A DNA stretch of 64,000 nt from Roseomonas genomospecies 6 (GTDB lineage: Bacteria > Pseudomonadota > Alphaproteobacteria > Azospirillales > Azospirillaceae). This document shows positions 56,821 through 64,000 of this stretch, one piece after another. The number at the start of each line of letters is the position of its first letter. Positions within the stretch are counted from its first letter, which is position 1. Position numbers and translations under genes: made by a program. Below the pieces are notes generated by a model. It was not told the origin of the DNA. It was given only the letters and a program-made list of their open reading frames with translations, and ran no database searches. Location of the stretch: NCBI RefSeq assembly GCF_008365375.1, contig NZ_QOKW01000006.1, positions 62,001 through 126,000 on the forward strand, read 5' to 3'.

Positions 56821-57389
56821 TGGAAGTTATTCTGCTGGAGCGGGTCGAGAAGCTCGGCCAGATGGGCCAGGTCGTGAAGGTGCGCCCCGGCTTCGCCCGC
56901 AACTATCTGCTGCCGCAGAAGAAGGCCCTGCGCGCCACCAAGGCGAACATGGCGTTCTTCGAGAAGCAGAAGGCCCACCTGGAGGCCGTCAACCTGGAGC
57001 GCCGCAAGGACGCCGAGCAGGTTGCCGCCAAGATGAACGACGTGTCGGTCGTCGTGATCCGTCAGGCCGGTGAGACCGGTGTGCTGTACGGTTCGGTGAC
57101 CCCGCGCGACGTCGCGGACGCCCTGGACGCCGCCGGCTACAAGGTCGACCGCAAGCAGGTGTCGATCGAGAACCCGATCAAGACGCTGGGCCTGTTCAAG
57201 CTGCGCGTCGTCCTGCACCCCGAGGTGAGCATCACCGTCACGGTGAACGTCGCCCGCTCGCAGGAAGAGGCCGAGTTGCAGCGCTCCCGCGGCGGCATGG
57301 TCACCGCGGCCGACCTGCGCGACGACGAGGAAGACGAGATCGAGGAGGCCCCCGAGGCCGCCGAGGCCGAGGTTTCCGAGGAGGGCTGA
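56820..57389 (+). CDS. rplI: 50S ribosomal protein L9
   Basis: 189-residue L9. [20 protein letters not shown], then [19 protein letters not shown] are classic for the N domain, and a long acidic C-terminal tail ([20 protein letters not shown]) extends beyond E. coli L9, as usual in alphaproteobacteria. ATG 56820 overlaps the DUF2232 stop by one base. Last gene of the operon. Confidence 0.97.
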   Translation: MEVILLERVEKLGQMGQVVKVRPGFARNYLLPQKKALRATKANMAFFEKQKAHLEAVNLERRKDAEQVAAKMNDVSVVVIRQAGETGVLYGSVTPRDVADALDAAGYKVDRKQVSIENPIKTLGLFKLRVVLHPEVSITVTVNVARSQEEAELQRSRGGMVTAADLRDDEEDEIEEAPEAAEAEVSEEG

Positions 57390-57423
57390 CCGCCCGCTCA
57401 ACGAGACCAGTCCGCTCGTCCGG

Positions 57424-57459
57424 AAGCCGCCCGCCCCTGAAAGGGGCGAGGCGGCTTTT
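57424..57459 (+). terminator. Rho-independent terminator of the rpsF-rplI operon
   Basis: AAGCCGCC and GGCGGCTT with an inner CCCC/GGGG stem and TGAAA loop are followed by TTTT. Lies 34 bp after rplI. Confidence 0.85.
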
Positions 57460-57635
57460 CCGCGTTTGCACCCCCTTTTCCGTCCCGCTCCTCCTTCCGG
57501 CTCCCCCGGACGCCCCGCCCCCCTGCCCCGACCGGTGGGTTGCCCTCTCCCACCCCACCCTCCGACTCTCGTTCCGGGTGATTGGTGCGGCGATAATCCA
57601 GACCGAATCGTGGTCGACGGATGAGGAGATGCGCG

Positions 57636-58877
57636 ATGCTGCTTGCCCGACTGCTCGGTCCGGCGATGACCGCAGGCGCGTTGGACATCGTGGGCGCCGA
57701 TGGACGAAGGCACCGTTTGGGAGCCGGCACTCCGTCCCTGACGCTTCGCCTGCACGACAAGGCTTTGCACCGTGACCTCGTCGTGAACCCACGGCTGCGC
57801 TTCGGGGAAGCCTACATGGATGGCCGCCTGTCCATCGAGGGCGGGACGGTCTACGACTTCCTGGCGTTGTTGTGCGCCGGACCGGAGAATGTCCAGGGCG
57901 TGTTGGGCAACGTGCGGGAGGCCCTCGCACCGGCCCTTCGGCTCCTCCAGCAGAGCAATCCCCTGCGGCGGTCACGGCAGAACGTCGCCCACCATTACGA
58001 CCTGTCGCGGGCTTTCTTCGAGCTGTTCCTCGACCGCGATCTCCAATATTCCTGCGCATACTTCGCTACGCCGGGCACTGGGTTGGACGAGGCTCAGGAG
58101 GCCAAAAAGCGGCATATCGCGGCGAAGCTGCTGCTTCAGCCGGGAATGCGGGTGCTCGACATCGGCTGCGGCTGGGGCGGCATGGCGCTGTACCTTGCCC
58201 GGACCACCGGCGCCCATGTCACTGGAATCACCCTGTCGGCCGAACAGCTCGCCGTCGCACGGAAACGGGCGGAGCAGGAGGGACTCGGCGACCGGGTGCG
58301 GTTCGAACTGCGCGATTACCGCCAGATGGATGGGTGTTTCGACCGCATCGTCTCGGTCGGTATGTTCGAGCATGTCGGGGTGCCGCACTACGGCACCTTC
58401 TTCGCCACGCTGCGCGACCGGCTGGCCAGAGATGGGGTGGCGCTGCTGCACGCCATCGGACGATCGGATGGTCCTGGCACGACGAATCCCTGGCTGCGCA
58501 AATACATCTTCCCCGGCGGCTATTCGCCGGCCCTGTCGGAGGTGATTCCGGCGGTGGAGAAGGCCGGTTTGTGGAGCACCGATGTGGAAATCCTGCGCCT
58601 CCATTACGCCGAGACGCTGCATCATTGGCGGGAACGCTTCCTGGCCCGGAGGGAGGAAGCTCGCGCCATGTATGACGAGCGCTTTTGCCGGATGTGGGAG
58701 TTCTATCTGGCTGGAGCAGAGATCAGCTTCCGCTACCAGGGGCACATGGTCTTTCAGATCCAGCTCGCCAGGTCGCTTGGCGCGGTTCCGCTGGTCCGCG
58801 ATTACATGGTCCATACCGAAGCGGCGCTGAAAGACGCCGCTCCGGCGGTCATCCACAGGCAAGGTTCCTCTAGATAG
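57636..58877 (+). CDS. Cyclopropane-fatty-acid synthase family methyltransferase
   Basis: 413-residue SAM-dependent methyltransferase of the CFA-synthase family, which adds a methylene group to unsaturated fatty acyl chains in membrane lipids. VLDIGCGWGGMALYLA, ITLSAEQLAVARKRA and SVGMFEHVGVPHY are diagnostic. ATG 57636 has GAGGAG upstream; 57621 is an alternative. A pyrimidine-rich 100-bp stretch (57470-57570) precedes it. Substrate specificity within the family cannot be fixed. Confidence 0.88.
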   Translation: MLLARLLGPAMTAGALDIVGADGRRHRLGAGTPSLTLRLHDKALHRDLVVNPRLRFGEAYMDGRLSIEGGTVYDFLALLCAGPENVQGVLGNVREALAPALRLLQQSNPLRRSRQNVAHHYDLSRAFFELFLDRDLQYSCAYFATPGTGLDEAQEAKKRHIAAKLLLQPGMRVLDIGCGWGGMALYLARTTGAHVTGITLSAEQLAVARKRAEQEGLGDRVRFELRDYRQMDGCFDRIVSVGMFEHVGVPHYGTFFATLRDRLARDGVALLHAIGRSDGPGTTNPWLRKYIFPGGYSPALSEVIPAVEKAGLWSTDVEILRLHYAETLHHWRERFLARREEARAMYDERFCRMWEFYLAGAEISFRYQGHMVFQIQLARSLGAVPLVRDYMVHTEAALKDAAPAVIHRQGSSR

Positions 58878-58936
58878 CGTTGAAATATATTGCTTTTTCC
58901 CGTTTACCCCCAGAACTCATCAATTGTGGAAAAAAG

Positions 58937-58945
58937 TTATTCACA
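58937..58945 (+). promoter_or_regulatory. DnaA-box-like sequence before dnaB
   Basis: TTATTCACA matches the DnaA-box consensus TTATNCACA and lies 65 bp before dnaB in an AT-rich 130-bp gap. It may allow DnaA control of dnaB. One box is not enough for an origin. Confidence 0.4.
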
Positions 58946-59009
58946 GGAATGTGGGTGGCCTTACCCCGATCGCACAGCTTTGCGCCCCGCCCTTTGCTAA
59001 AGTGCCGCC

Positions 59010-60542
59010 ATGGATGACAAGACCACCCAGCTTTTCGAGCCGCGCCCCCTCGACGGCGGGCTGTCCCGTGCCGGTGCCGCGAAGCCCGCGGCGGAATACC
59101 GCACGCCGCCTCACAACGAGGAGGCGGAGCAGGCGCTGCTCGGCGCCATCCTGGTCAACAACAAGGCGTACGAGAAGGTCGGCGAGTTCCTGCGCGCCGA
59201 GCACTTCTACGACCCGGCGCACCAGCGCATCTTCTCGGCCATCGCCAAGATGGTGGAGCGCGGCCAGATCGCCAACCCGGTGACGCTGAAGGCCTATTTC
59301 GACAACGATCCGGAACTGGCGCCGGACGGCGGCGCCAGTTACCTGGCGCAGCTCGCGGCCAACGTCGTGACGGTCGTCAACGCGGGCGATTACGGCAAGA
59401 CGATCCACGACCTGTTCCTGCGCCGTCAGTTGATCGAGGTCGGCACGGACATGGTGAACGAGGCGTACCAGCACGACCTCGACATCGACGCCATGGACCA
59501 GATCGAGACGGCGGAGAAGCAGCTTTTCGACCTCGCTTCCACGGGCGACGTGCGGGGAGGCTTCATCGCCTTCTCCGAGTCGCTGAAGGCGGCGATCGCC
59601 ACGGCGGAGACGGCCTTCCGGCGGTCCAGCCACGTCACCGGCGTGACCACCGGCCTGCGCGACCTCGACCGCAAGCTGGGCGGCCTGCACCCGTCGGACC
59701 TCGTCATCCTGGCCGGGCGCCCCTCCATGGGCAAGACGGCGCTGGCCACCAACATCGCCTTCAACGCCGCCAAGGCGCACATGCGCACCAACGGTGGCGA
59801 GGGCGCGCCGGTCGGCTTCTTCTCGCTGGAAATGTCGGCGGAACAGCTCGCCACCCGTATCCTGGCCGGCGAGGCCGAGGTGTCGGGCGACAAGATCCGC
59901 CGCGGCGAGATCAAGGACAGCGACTTTCCCAAATTCGTGGCGGCCAGCCAGGAACTCAGCCGCGTCCCCTTCTTCGTCGACGACACGCCGGCCCTGACCA
60001 TCGCCGCGGTGCGCACCCGCTGCCGCCGGCTGAAGCGCACGCACGGTCTGGGCATGGTGGTGGTGGACTATCTCCAGCTTCTGCGCGGCAGCTCCACCAA
60101 GGGCAACGAGAACCGCGTGCAGGAGATCTCGGAGATCACCCGCGGCCTGAAGGCCATCGCCAAGGAGCTGGAGGTGCCGGTGCTGGCCCTGTCGCAGCTC
60201 AGCCGCGCCGTGGAAATGCGCGAGGACAAGCGGCCCCAGCTTGCCGACCTGCGCGAATCGGGCTCCATCGAGCAGGACGCCGACGTCGTGATGTTCGTTT
60301 ACCGCGAACAGTACTATCTTGAGCGCGCCGAGCCGGCCCGCCGGCCGGAGGAGACGGAGGACAAGTACAACGACCGCTACGCCAACTGGCAGAAGCGCTA
60401 CGCCGAGGTGCACAACACCGCGGAGGCGATCATCGCCAAGCAGCGCCACGGCCCGATCGGCAATGTCCGCATGTTCTTCGATGGACAGTTCACGAAATTC
60501 GGCGACCTCGACACGACCCATGACTTCGGCCCTACTGAGTGA
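59010..60542 (+). CDS. dnaB: Replicative DNA helicase
   Basis: 510-residue hexameric helicase. N-terminal domain about 30-135, a linker, then RecA-type core: Walker A GRPSMGKTA near 236-244, Walker B MVVVDYLQLL, and QLSRAVEMREDKRPQLADLR before ESGSIEQDADVVMFVYR. Unwinds duplex at the fork. The final 23 bp overlap the alr start in another frame, so dnaB and alr are co-translated. Confidence 0.97.
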   Translation: MDDKTTQLFEPRPLDGGLSRAGAAKPAAEYRTPPHNEEAEQALLGAILVNNKAYEKVGEFLRAEHFYDPAHQRIFSAIAKMVERGQIANPVTLKAYFDNDPELAPDGGASYLAQLAANVVTVVNAGDYGKTIHDLFLRRQLIEVGTDMVNEAYQHDLDIDAMDQIETAEKQLFDLASTGDVRGGFIAFSESLKAAIATAETAFRRSSHVTGVTTGLRDLDRKLGGLHPSDLVILAGRPSMGKTALATNIAFNAAKAHMRTNGGEGAPVGFFSLEMSAEQLATRILAGEAEVSGDKIRRGEIKDSDFPKFVAASQELSRVPFFVDDTPALTIAAVRTRCRRLKRTHGLGMVVVDYLQLLRGSSTKGNENRVQEISEITRGLKAIAKELEVPVLALSQLSRAVEMREDKRPQLADLRESGSIEQDADVVMFVYREQYYLERAEPARRPEETEDKYNDRYANWQKRYAEVHNTAEAIIAKQRHGPIGNVRMFFDGQFTKFGDLDTTHDFGPTE

Positions 60543-61656
60543 TCCGCTGGCCCGCGCCGGCGCCGTTCTGACCATCGACCTTGGCGCCGTGGTCGCCAAC
60601 TGGACGCAGCTCCGCGACCGGGTGGCGCCCGCGGAATGCGCCGCCGTGGTCAAGGCGAACGCCTACGGCCTGGGGGTGGAGCGCGTCGTCCCGGCTCTGG
60701 CCGCCGCCGGCTGCCGCACCTTCGTCGTCGCGCAGTTCGAGGAGGCACTGGCCGTCCGCGCCGTGGCGCCGCCCGACGCCCGCGTGCTGTCGCTGGGCGG
60801 CCTGCCCGCCGGCACCGCGCCGGACTTCACGGCGCACCGCATCCTGCCCGTGCTGAACCATCTGGGCGACATCGCCGCGTGGCAGGCCCACGCCAAGGCG
60901 CAAGACACACCCCTGCCCGCCGTCGTCCACATCGACACGGGCATGAACCGACTCGGGCTGGGTCCGGACGAGCTGGACACGCTCGTCGGCGACCTTTCCC
61001 GGATCGACGGGGTGGAAGTTCAGGTCTGGATGACCCACCTCGCTTGCGCCGACGAGGATTCGGCGATGAACAGCCAACAGCTCGGTCGTTTCCGCTCGGC
61101 GGTCGGGCGTCTTCCGGCGGCCAAGGCGAGTTTCGCCAATTCCTCCGGGATCTTCCACGGACCGGCCTTCCATTTCGACCTCGTGCGGCCCGGCTGCGCG
61201 CTCTACGGCGTCAACCCGACGCCGGGTTTCGCGAACCCGATGCGGGCCACCATCCGGCTGGACGCCCGGCTGCTTCAGGTGCGCAACGTTGACAGCCCTA
61301 TGACCGTTGGCTACGGTGCCACGCACCGCGTTGCGGCGAGAGGCAAAATCGCAACCATCGCAGTGGGTTATGCCGACGGATATCTGCGCTCGCTCAGCGG
61401 GCGCGGCCATGTCTTCGTCAACGGCGTGGCCGCTCCGGTGGTTGGGCGTGTTTCGATGGATCTGGTCACGGTGGACGTCAGCCACCTTCCCGACGAGGCG
61501 GTGACGCCCGGCGGGCTGGTGGAGCTGATCGGCCCGAACCGCCCGGTGGACACCGTGGCGGACGAGGGCGGAACCATCGGCTACGAGATCCTGACCTCGC
61601 TGGGCGCGCGCTATCACAGGGTCTACCGCGACCCGCCGCCGCCTGAGGTCGCTTGA
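60520..61656 (+). CDS. alr: Alanine racemase
   Basis: 378-residue PLP enzyme making D-alanine for peptidoglycan. PLP lysine K45 (VVKANAYGLGVERV), TGMNRLGLG and GYGATHR (catalytic Tyr region) are present. ATG 60520 overlaps the dnaB end by 23 bp; the Met after that would remove conserved N-terminal residues. Its stop overlaps mlaE start (TGATG). Confidence 0.95.
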   Translation: MTSALLSDPLARAGAVLTIDLGAVVANWTQLRDRVAPAECAAVVKANAYGLGVERVVPALAAAGCRTFVVAQFEEALAVRAVAPPDARVLSLGGLPAGTAPDFTAHRILPVLNHLGDIAAWQAHAKAQDTPLPAVVHIDTGMNRLGLGPDELDTLVGDLSRIDGVEVQVWMTHLACADEDSAMNSQQLGRFRSAVGRLPAAKASFANSSGIFHGPAFHFDLVRPGCALYGVNPTPGFANPMRATIRLDARLLQVRNVDSPMTVGYGATHRVAARGKIATIAVGYADGYLRSLSGRGHVFVNGVAAPVVGRVSMDLVTVDVSHLPDEAVTPGGLVELIGPNRPVDTVADEGGTIGYEILTSLGARYHRVYRDPPPPEVA

Positions 61657-62432
61657 TGGGTTTCCTTGCCGCCACCGGACGGGCCTTCCTGATCTTTCTG
61701 GAAGCCACCGGAAAGCTCGCGATGTTCACCGCCACCGCCCTGTCGCACTGCGTGCGTCCGCCGCTGTACCCGCGGCAGATCCTGCGCCAGATGATCGACA
61801 TCGGCTACTACTCCCTGCCGGTGGTCGGGCTGACCGCGCTGTTCACCGGCATGGTGCTGGCGCTGCAAAGCTATTCCGGCTTCTCCCGCTTCCAGGCGGA
61901 GGGCGCCATCGCCACGGTGGTCGCCCTTTCGGTAACGCGGGAACTGGGGCCGGTGCTGGGCGGCCTTATGGTCGCTGGGCGCATCGGCGCCGCCATGGCC
62001 GCCGAGATCGGCACCATGCGCGTGACCGAGCAGATCGACGCCCTGTCCACCCTGTCCACCAACCCCTTCAAGTATCTGGTGGCGCCGCGCCTGATCGCCG
62101 GGCTGACCATGCTGCCGCTGCTTGTGCTGGTGGCCGACATCATCGGCGTGTTCGGCGGCTTTCTGGTCGGCGTCTACCGGCTGGACTTCAACCCGGCCTC
62201 CTACATCGGCCGCACCTGGGAGTTCCTGGAGCCGATCGACGTGATTTCCGGCCTCGTGAAGGCGGCGGTGTTCGGATTCATGGTGTCGCTGATGGGCTGC
62301 TACCACGGCTACCATTCCCGCGGCGGCGCCCAGGGCGTGGGTGCGGCGACGACGAACGCGGTGGTTTCGGCCTCCATCCTGATCCTGGTGTGGAACTACC
62401 TCATCACCGGCATCTTCTTCTCGACGAAATGA
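61656..62432 (+). CDS. mlaE: MlaE-type ABC permease (lipid asymmetry)
   Basis: 258-residue inner-membrane permease of the MlaE family, part of phospholipid or lipid transport between membranes. FTGMVLALQSYSGFSRF, TRELGPVLGGLMVAGRIGAA and MRVTEQIDALSTLSTNPFKY are typical. The ATG at 61656 overlaps the alr stop by one base. The ATPase gene follows after 10 bp; an MlaD-type binding protein is not next to it here. Confidence 0.92.
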   Translation: MGFLAATGRAFLIFLEATGKLAMFTATALSHCVRPPLYPRQILRQMIDIGYYSLPVVGLTALFTGMVLALQSYSGFSRFQAEGAIATVVALSVTRELGPVLGGLMVAGRIGAAMAAEIGTMRVTEQIDALSTLSTNPFKYLVAPRLIAGLTMLPLLVLVADIIGVFGGFLVGVYRLDFNPASYIGRTWEFLEPIDVISGLVKAAVFGFMVSLMGCYHGYHSRGGAQGVGAATTNAVVSASILILVWNYLITGIFFSTK

Positions 62433-62442
62433 GCGCAGACCA

Positions 62443-63246
62443 ATGAGCCGAGTCATGTCGCAGGTCCCCCCCGCTCATCCGCCGAAGATTTCGCTGAAGA
62501 ACGTGCATAAGGCGTTCGGGCCGAAGGTCGTGCTGAACGGCATCGACCTGGAGGTCGGGCGCGGCGAATCGCTGGTCGTCATCGGCGGGTCGGGCACCGG
62601 CAAGTCGGTCATGCTGAAGTGCGTCCTCGGCCTGCTGTCGCCGGACAGCGGCTCCATCCGCGTGGACGGCGAGGAGACGACCAGGCTCCGCCCGCGTGAG
62701 CGGGAGAAGCTGCTGCACAAGTTCGGCATGCTGTTCCAGGGCGCGGCCCTGTTCGACAGCCTGAAGGTTTGGGAGAACGTCGCCTTCGGCCTGATCCAGG
62801 GCGAGCACATGCCGCGCGCCAAGGCGAAGGAGATCGCCATCGCCAAGATGGGCGCCGTCGGTCTCGGTCCGGAGGTGGGAGAGCTGTTCCCGTCGGAGTT
62901 GTCGGGCGGCATGCAGAAGCGCGTCGGCCTCGCCCGCGCCATCGCCGACGAGCCGGAGATCATCTTCTTCGACGAACCGACCACCGGCCTCGACCCGATC
63001 ATGGCCGACGTGATCAACGAACTGATCGTGAAGTGCGTGAAGGATCTGGGCGCCACCGCCGTGACCATCACCCACGACATGGCCTCGGCCCGCAAGATCG
63101 CCGACCGGGTGGCGATGATCTATCAGGGCCGAATCGTCTGGACCGGCCACGCCAACGACATCGACAACTCCGGCAATCCCTATGTGGACCAGTTCGTCCA
63201 TGGCCGGGGGGAAGGCCCGATCAAGATGCAGGTGCGGGCGCTGTAA
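62443..63246 (+). CDS. mlaF: MlaF-type ABC ATPase (lipid asymmetry)
   Basis: 267-residue ATPase. Walker A GGSGTGKSV, signature LSGGMQKRVGLARA, Walker B IIFFDEPTTGLDPI. Partner of MlaE for retrograde or anterograde phospholipid transport. It is 10 bp after mlaE. A 106-bp gap follows before a small hypothetical gene. Confidence 0.93.
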   Translation: MSRVMSQVPPAHPPKISLKNVHKAFGPKVVLNGIDLEVGRGESLVVIGGSGTGKSVMLKCVLGLLSPDSGSIRVDGEETTRLRPREREKLLHKFGMLFQGAALFDSLKVWENVAFGLIQGEHMPRAKAKEIAIAKMGAVGLGPEVGELFPSELSGGMQKRVGLARAIADEPEIIFFDEPTTGLDPIMADVINELIVKCVKDLGATAVTITHDMASARKIADRVAMIYQGRIVWTGHANDIDNSGNPYVDQFVHGRGEGPIKMQVRAL

Positions 63247-63352
63247 CGCCCCCTTCACTGCGGGTTCGTGCAAAATTAACCTGTCGCCCGGTAGGGTCGG
63301 CCACGAAGATCACCGGCTTCCTTCATGCCGGTTTCCCATCGGAGAGACGAGT

Positions 63353-63571
63353 ATGGCGGACATCACCACGAACGGCCTGGCCTTCGCGAGCTTCATGCTG
63401 AGCGCCAAGATCCTGGAGACGCTCCAGGCCAAGGGTCTGCTGACCAACGAAGAGACGGTGCAGACGATCAAGAACGCCCACGAGCAGCTCATCAAGAACG
63501 ACAATCCGCTGTCGCTCGAAGCCGCCGACGCGCTCGCCCACTTCTTCGCAGGCCCGACCGAAGCGAAGTGA
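63353..63571 (+). CDS. Small hypothetical protein after mlaF
   Basis: 72 residues, unrecognised and soluble-looking: MLSAKILETLQAKGLLTNEE followed by an acidic C-terminus. ATG 63353 has GGAGAG at 8 nt. Lies 106 bp after mlaF and 3 bp before the convergent NUDIX gene. It does not look like MlaD. Could be an unrelated regulator or a lineage-restricted protein. Confidence 0.65.
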   Translation: MADITTNGLAFASFMLSAKILETLQAKGLLTNEETVQTIKNAHEQLIKNDNPLSLEAADALAHFFAGPTEAK

Positions 63572-63574
63572 CGC

Positions 63575-64000
63575 TCACCCGCCGGCGCGCGCCGTCCCCT
63601 TGGCAAGGGTGTCGCGCAGTTCCGGCAGCAGGACGGCGCCGAGCATGGCGATGACGGGCAGCAGGGCGTAATCGCCCTCTGCCGCCGCCGCGATCAGCTC
63701 CTCGCGGGTCAGAAGCTCAAGCCGCATCTCCTCCAGGTCCCCCGAATCCGCCTCCGCCACCTTGCGGGCGGCGCGGGCGTGGAACATGTGGCAGACGCAG
63801 CCGCGCTGGTTGCCCTGCACCACGTAGGAACCGAGCGGCGTCCAGTCCTCGGCGGCGTAGCCCGTCTCCTCCAGCAACTCCCGCTTCGCCGCGGTCAGGG
63901 GTTCCTCTCCGGGGTCCAGCGCCCCGGCGGGAAAGGTCAGGCTGACGCGGCGCGGGCCGTGCTTGTAGGTGCGGAGCATCAGCGCCCGCCCGCCTTCGTC
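63575..64000 (-). CDS. NUDIX hydrolase (5' partial)
   Basis: The frame stays open to the window end; 141 residues are visible, and the true start is beyond. The NUDIX box is complete: GALDPGEEPLTAAKRELL then EETGY, matching GX5EX7REUXEEXGU. It probably hydrolyses a nucleoside diphosphate linked to another group (ADP-ribose pyrophosphatase-like by size and loop), but the substrate is uncertain. Confidence 0.85.
   Translation of the reverse strand, partial: DEGGRALMLRTYKHGPRRVSLTFPAGALDPGEEPLTAAKRELLEETGYAAEDWTPLGSYVVQGNQRGCVCHMFHARAARKVAEADSGDLEEMRLELLTREELIAAAAEGDYALLPVIAMLGAVLLPELRDTLAKGTARAGG

Noticed and set aside
58880..59009. Origin of replication before dnaB
   Set aside because: Only one DnaA-type box and a short AT-rich stretch; no cluster of boxes and no dnaA or related genes.

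Overview
The window is a 64 kb piece of a GC-rich alphaproteobacterial chromosome, most likely Azospirillum or a close relative in the Rhodospirillales. The gene set supports this: an aapJQMP amino-acid transporter, a DUF2232 gene between rpsR and rplI, an NDUFS4-type complex I subunit, an LdtR-type MarR regulator, a phasin, an aerobic CO-dehydrogenase-like (Cox) cluster and a TAXI-TRAP transporter. Coding density is high. I see no rRNA, prophage, insertion sequence or CRISPR array. Two tRNAs are present, both on the minus strand (Arg-TCT and Pro-TGG).

Layout. 1-9 kb: a partial GNAT gene, a DMT exporter, a HisC-type aminotransferase, the aap operon (minus strand), cystathionine beta-lyase and hisI. 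8.97-9.26 kb: two tandem, apparently paralogous small-RNA units. Each has an FNR/FixK-type box, a -10-like element, an identical 25-nt 5' segment with a CCCTCCC core, and its own rho-independent terminator. I consider this the most interesting element of the window. 9.3-17.5 kb: a small membrane protein, the tRNAs, NDUFS4-like and DUF192 genes, a two-gene coiled-coil membrane operon, a histone-deacetylase-fold enzyme, a DUF1194 protein, a universal stress protein and an NhaD-type antiporter. 17.5-21 kb: a TAXI-TRAP operon (minus) divergent from a Cox-like molybdoenzyme and maturation cluster at 21.3-30.5 kb. That cluster carries a DUF4160/DUF2442 pair, a split XdhC and a fused molybdopterin-binding/MobA-like protein.

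30.5-40.5 kb: a glutamine amidotransferase with no normal start codon, a 5'-nucleotidase-family enzyme, a phasin, alanine dehydrogenase, a liv-type ABC operon and an ldtR-like regulator. 40.9-50.2 kb: HibCH, a lipid kinase, a metallophosphoesterase, hemB, a methyltransferase, smpB, dapA and a soluble lytic transglycosylase. 50.2-54.7 kb: fabD-fabG-acpP-fabF-mltG (minus). 55.1-63.6 kb: rpsF-rpsR-DUF2232-rplI, a CFA-synthase-like gene, dnaB-alr-mlaE-mlaF, a small hypothetical gene and a partial NUDIX gene.

Functional themes are uptake and turnover of amino acids (aap, liv, ald, metC, hisC, dapA, alr), fatty acid and envelope biogenesis, and a molybdenum hydroxylase with its own cofactor maturation set. 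The small-RNA pair would fit oxygen-responsive post-transcriptional control in a microaerophile, but that role is inferred from sequence alone.
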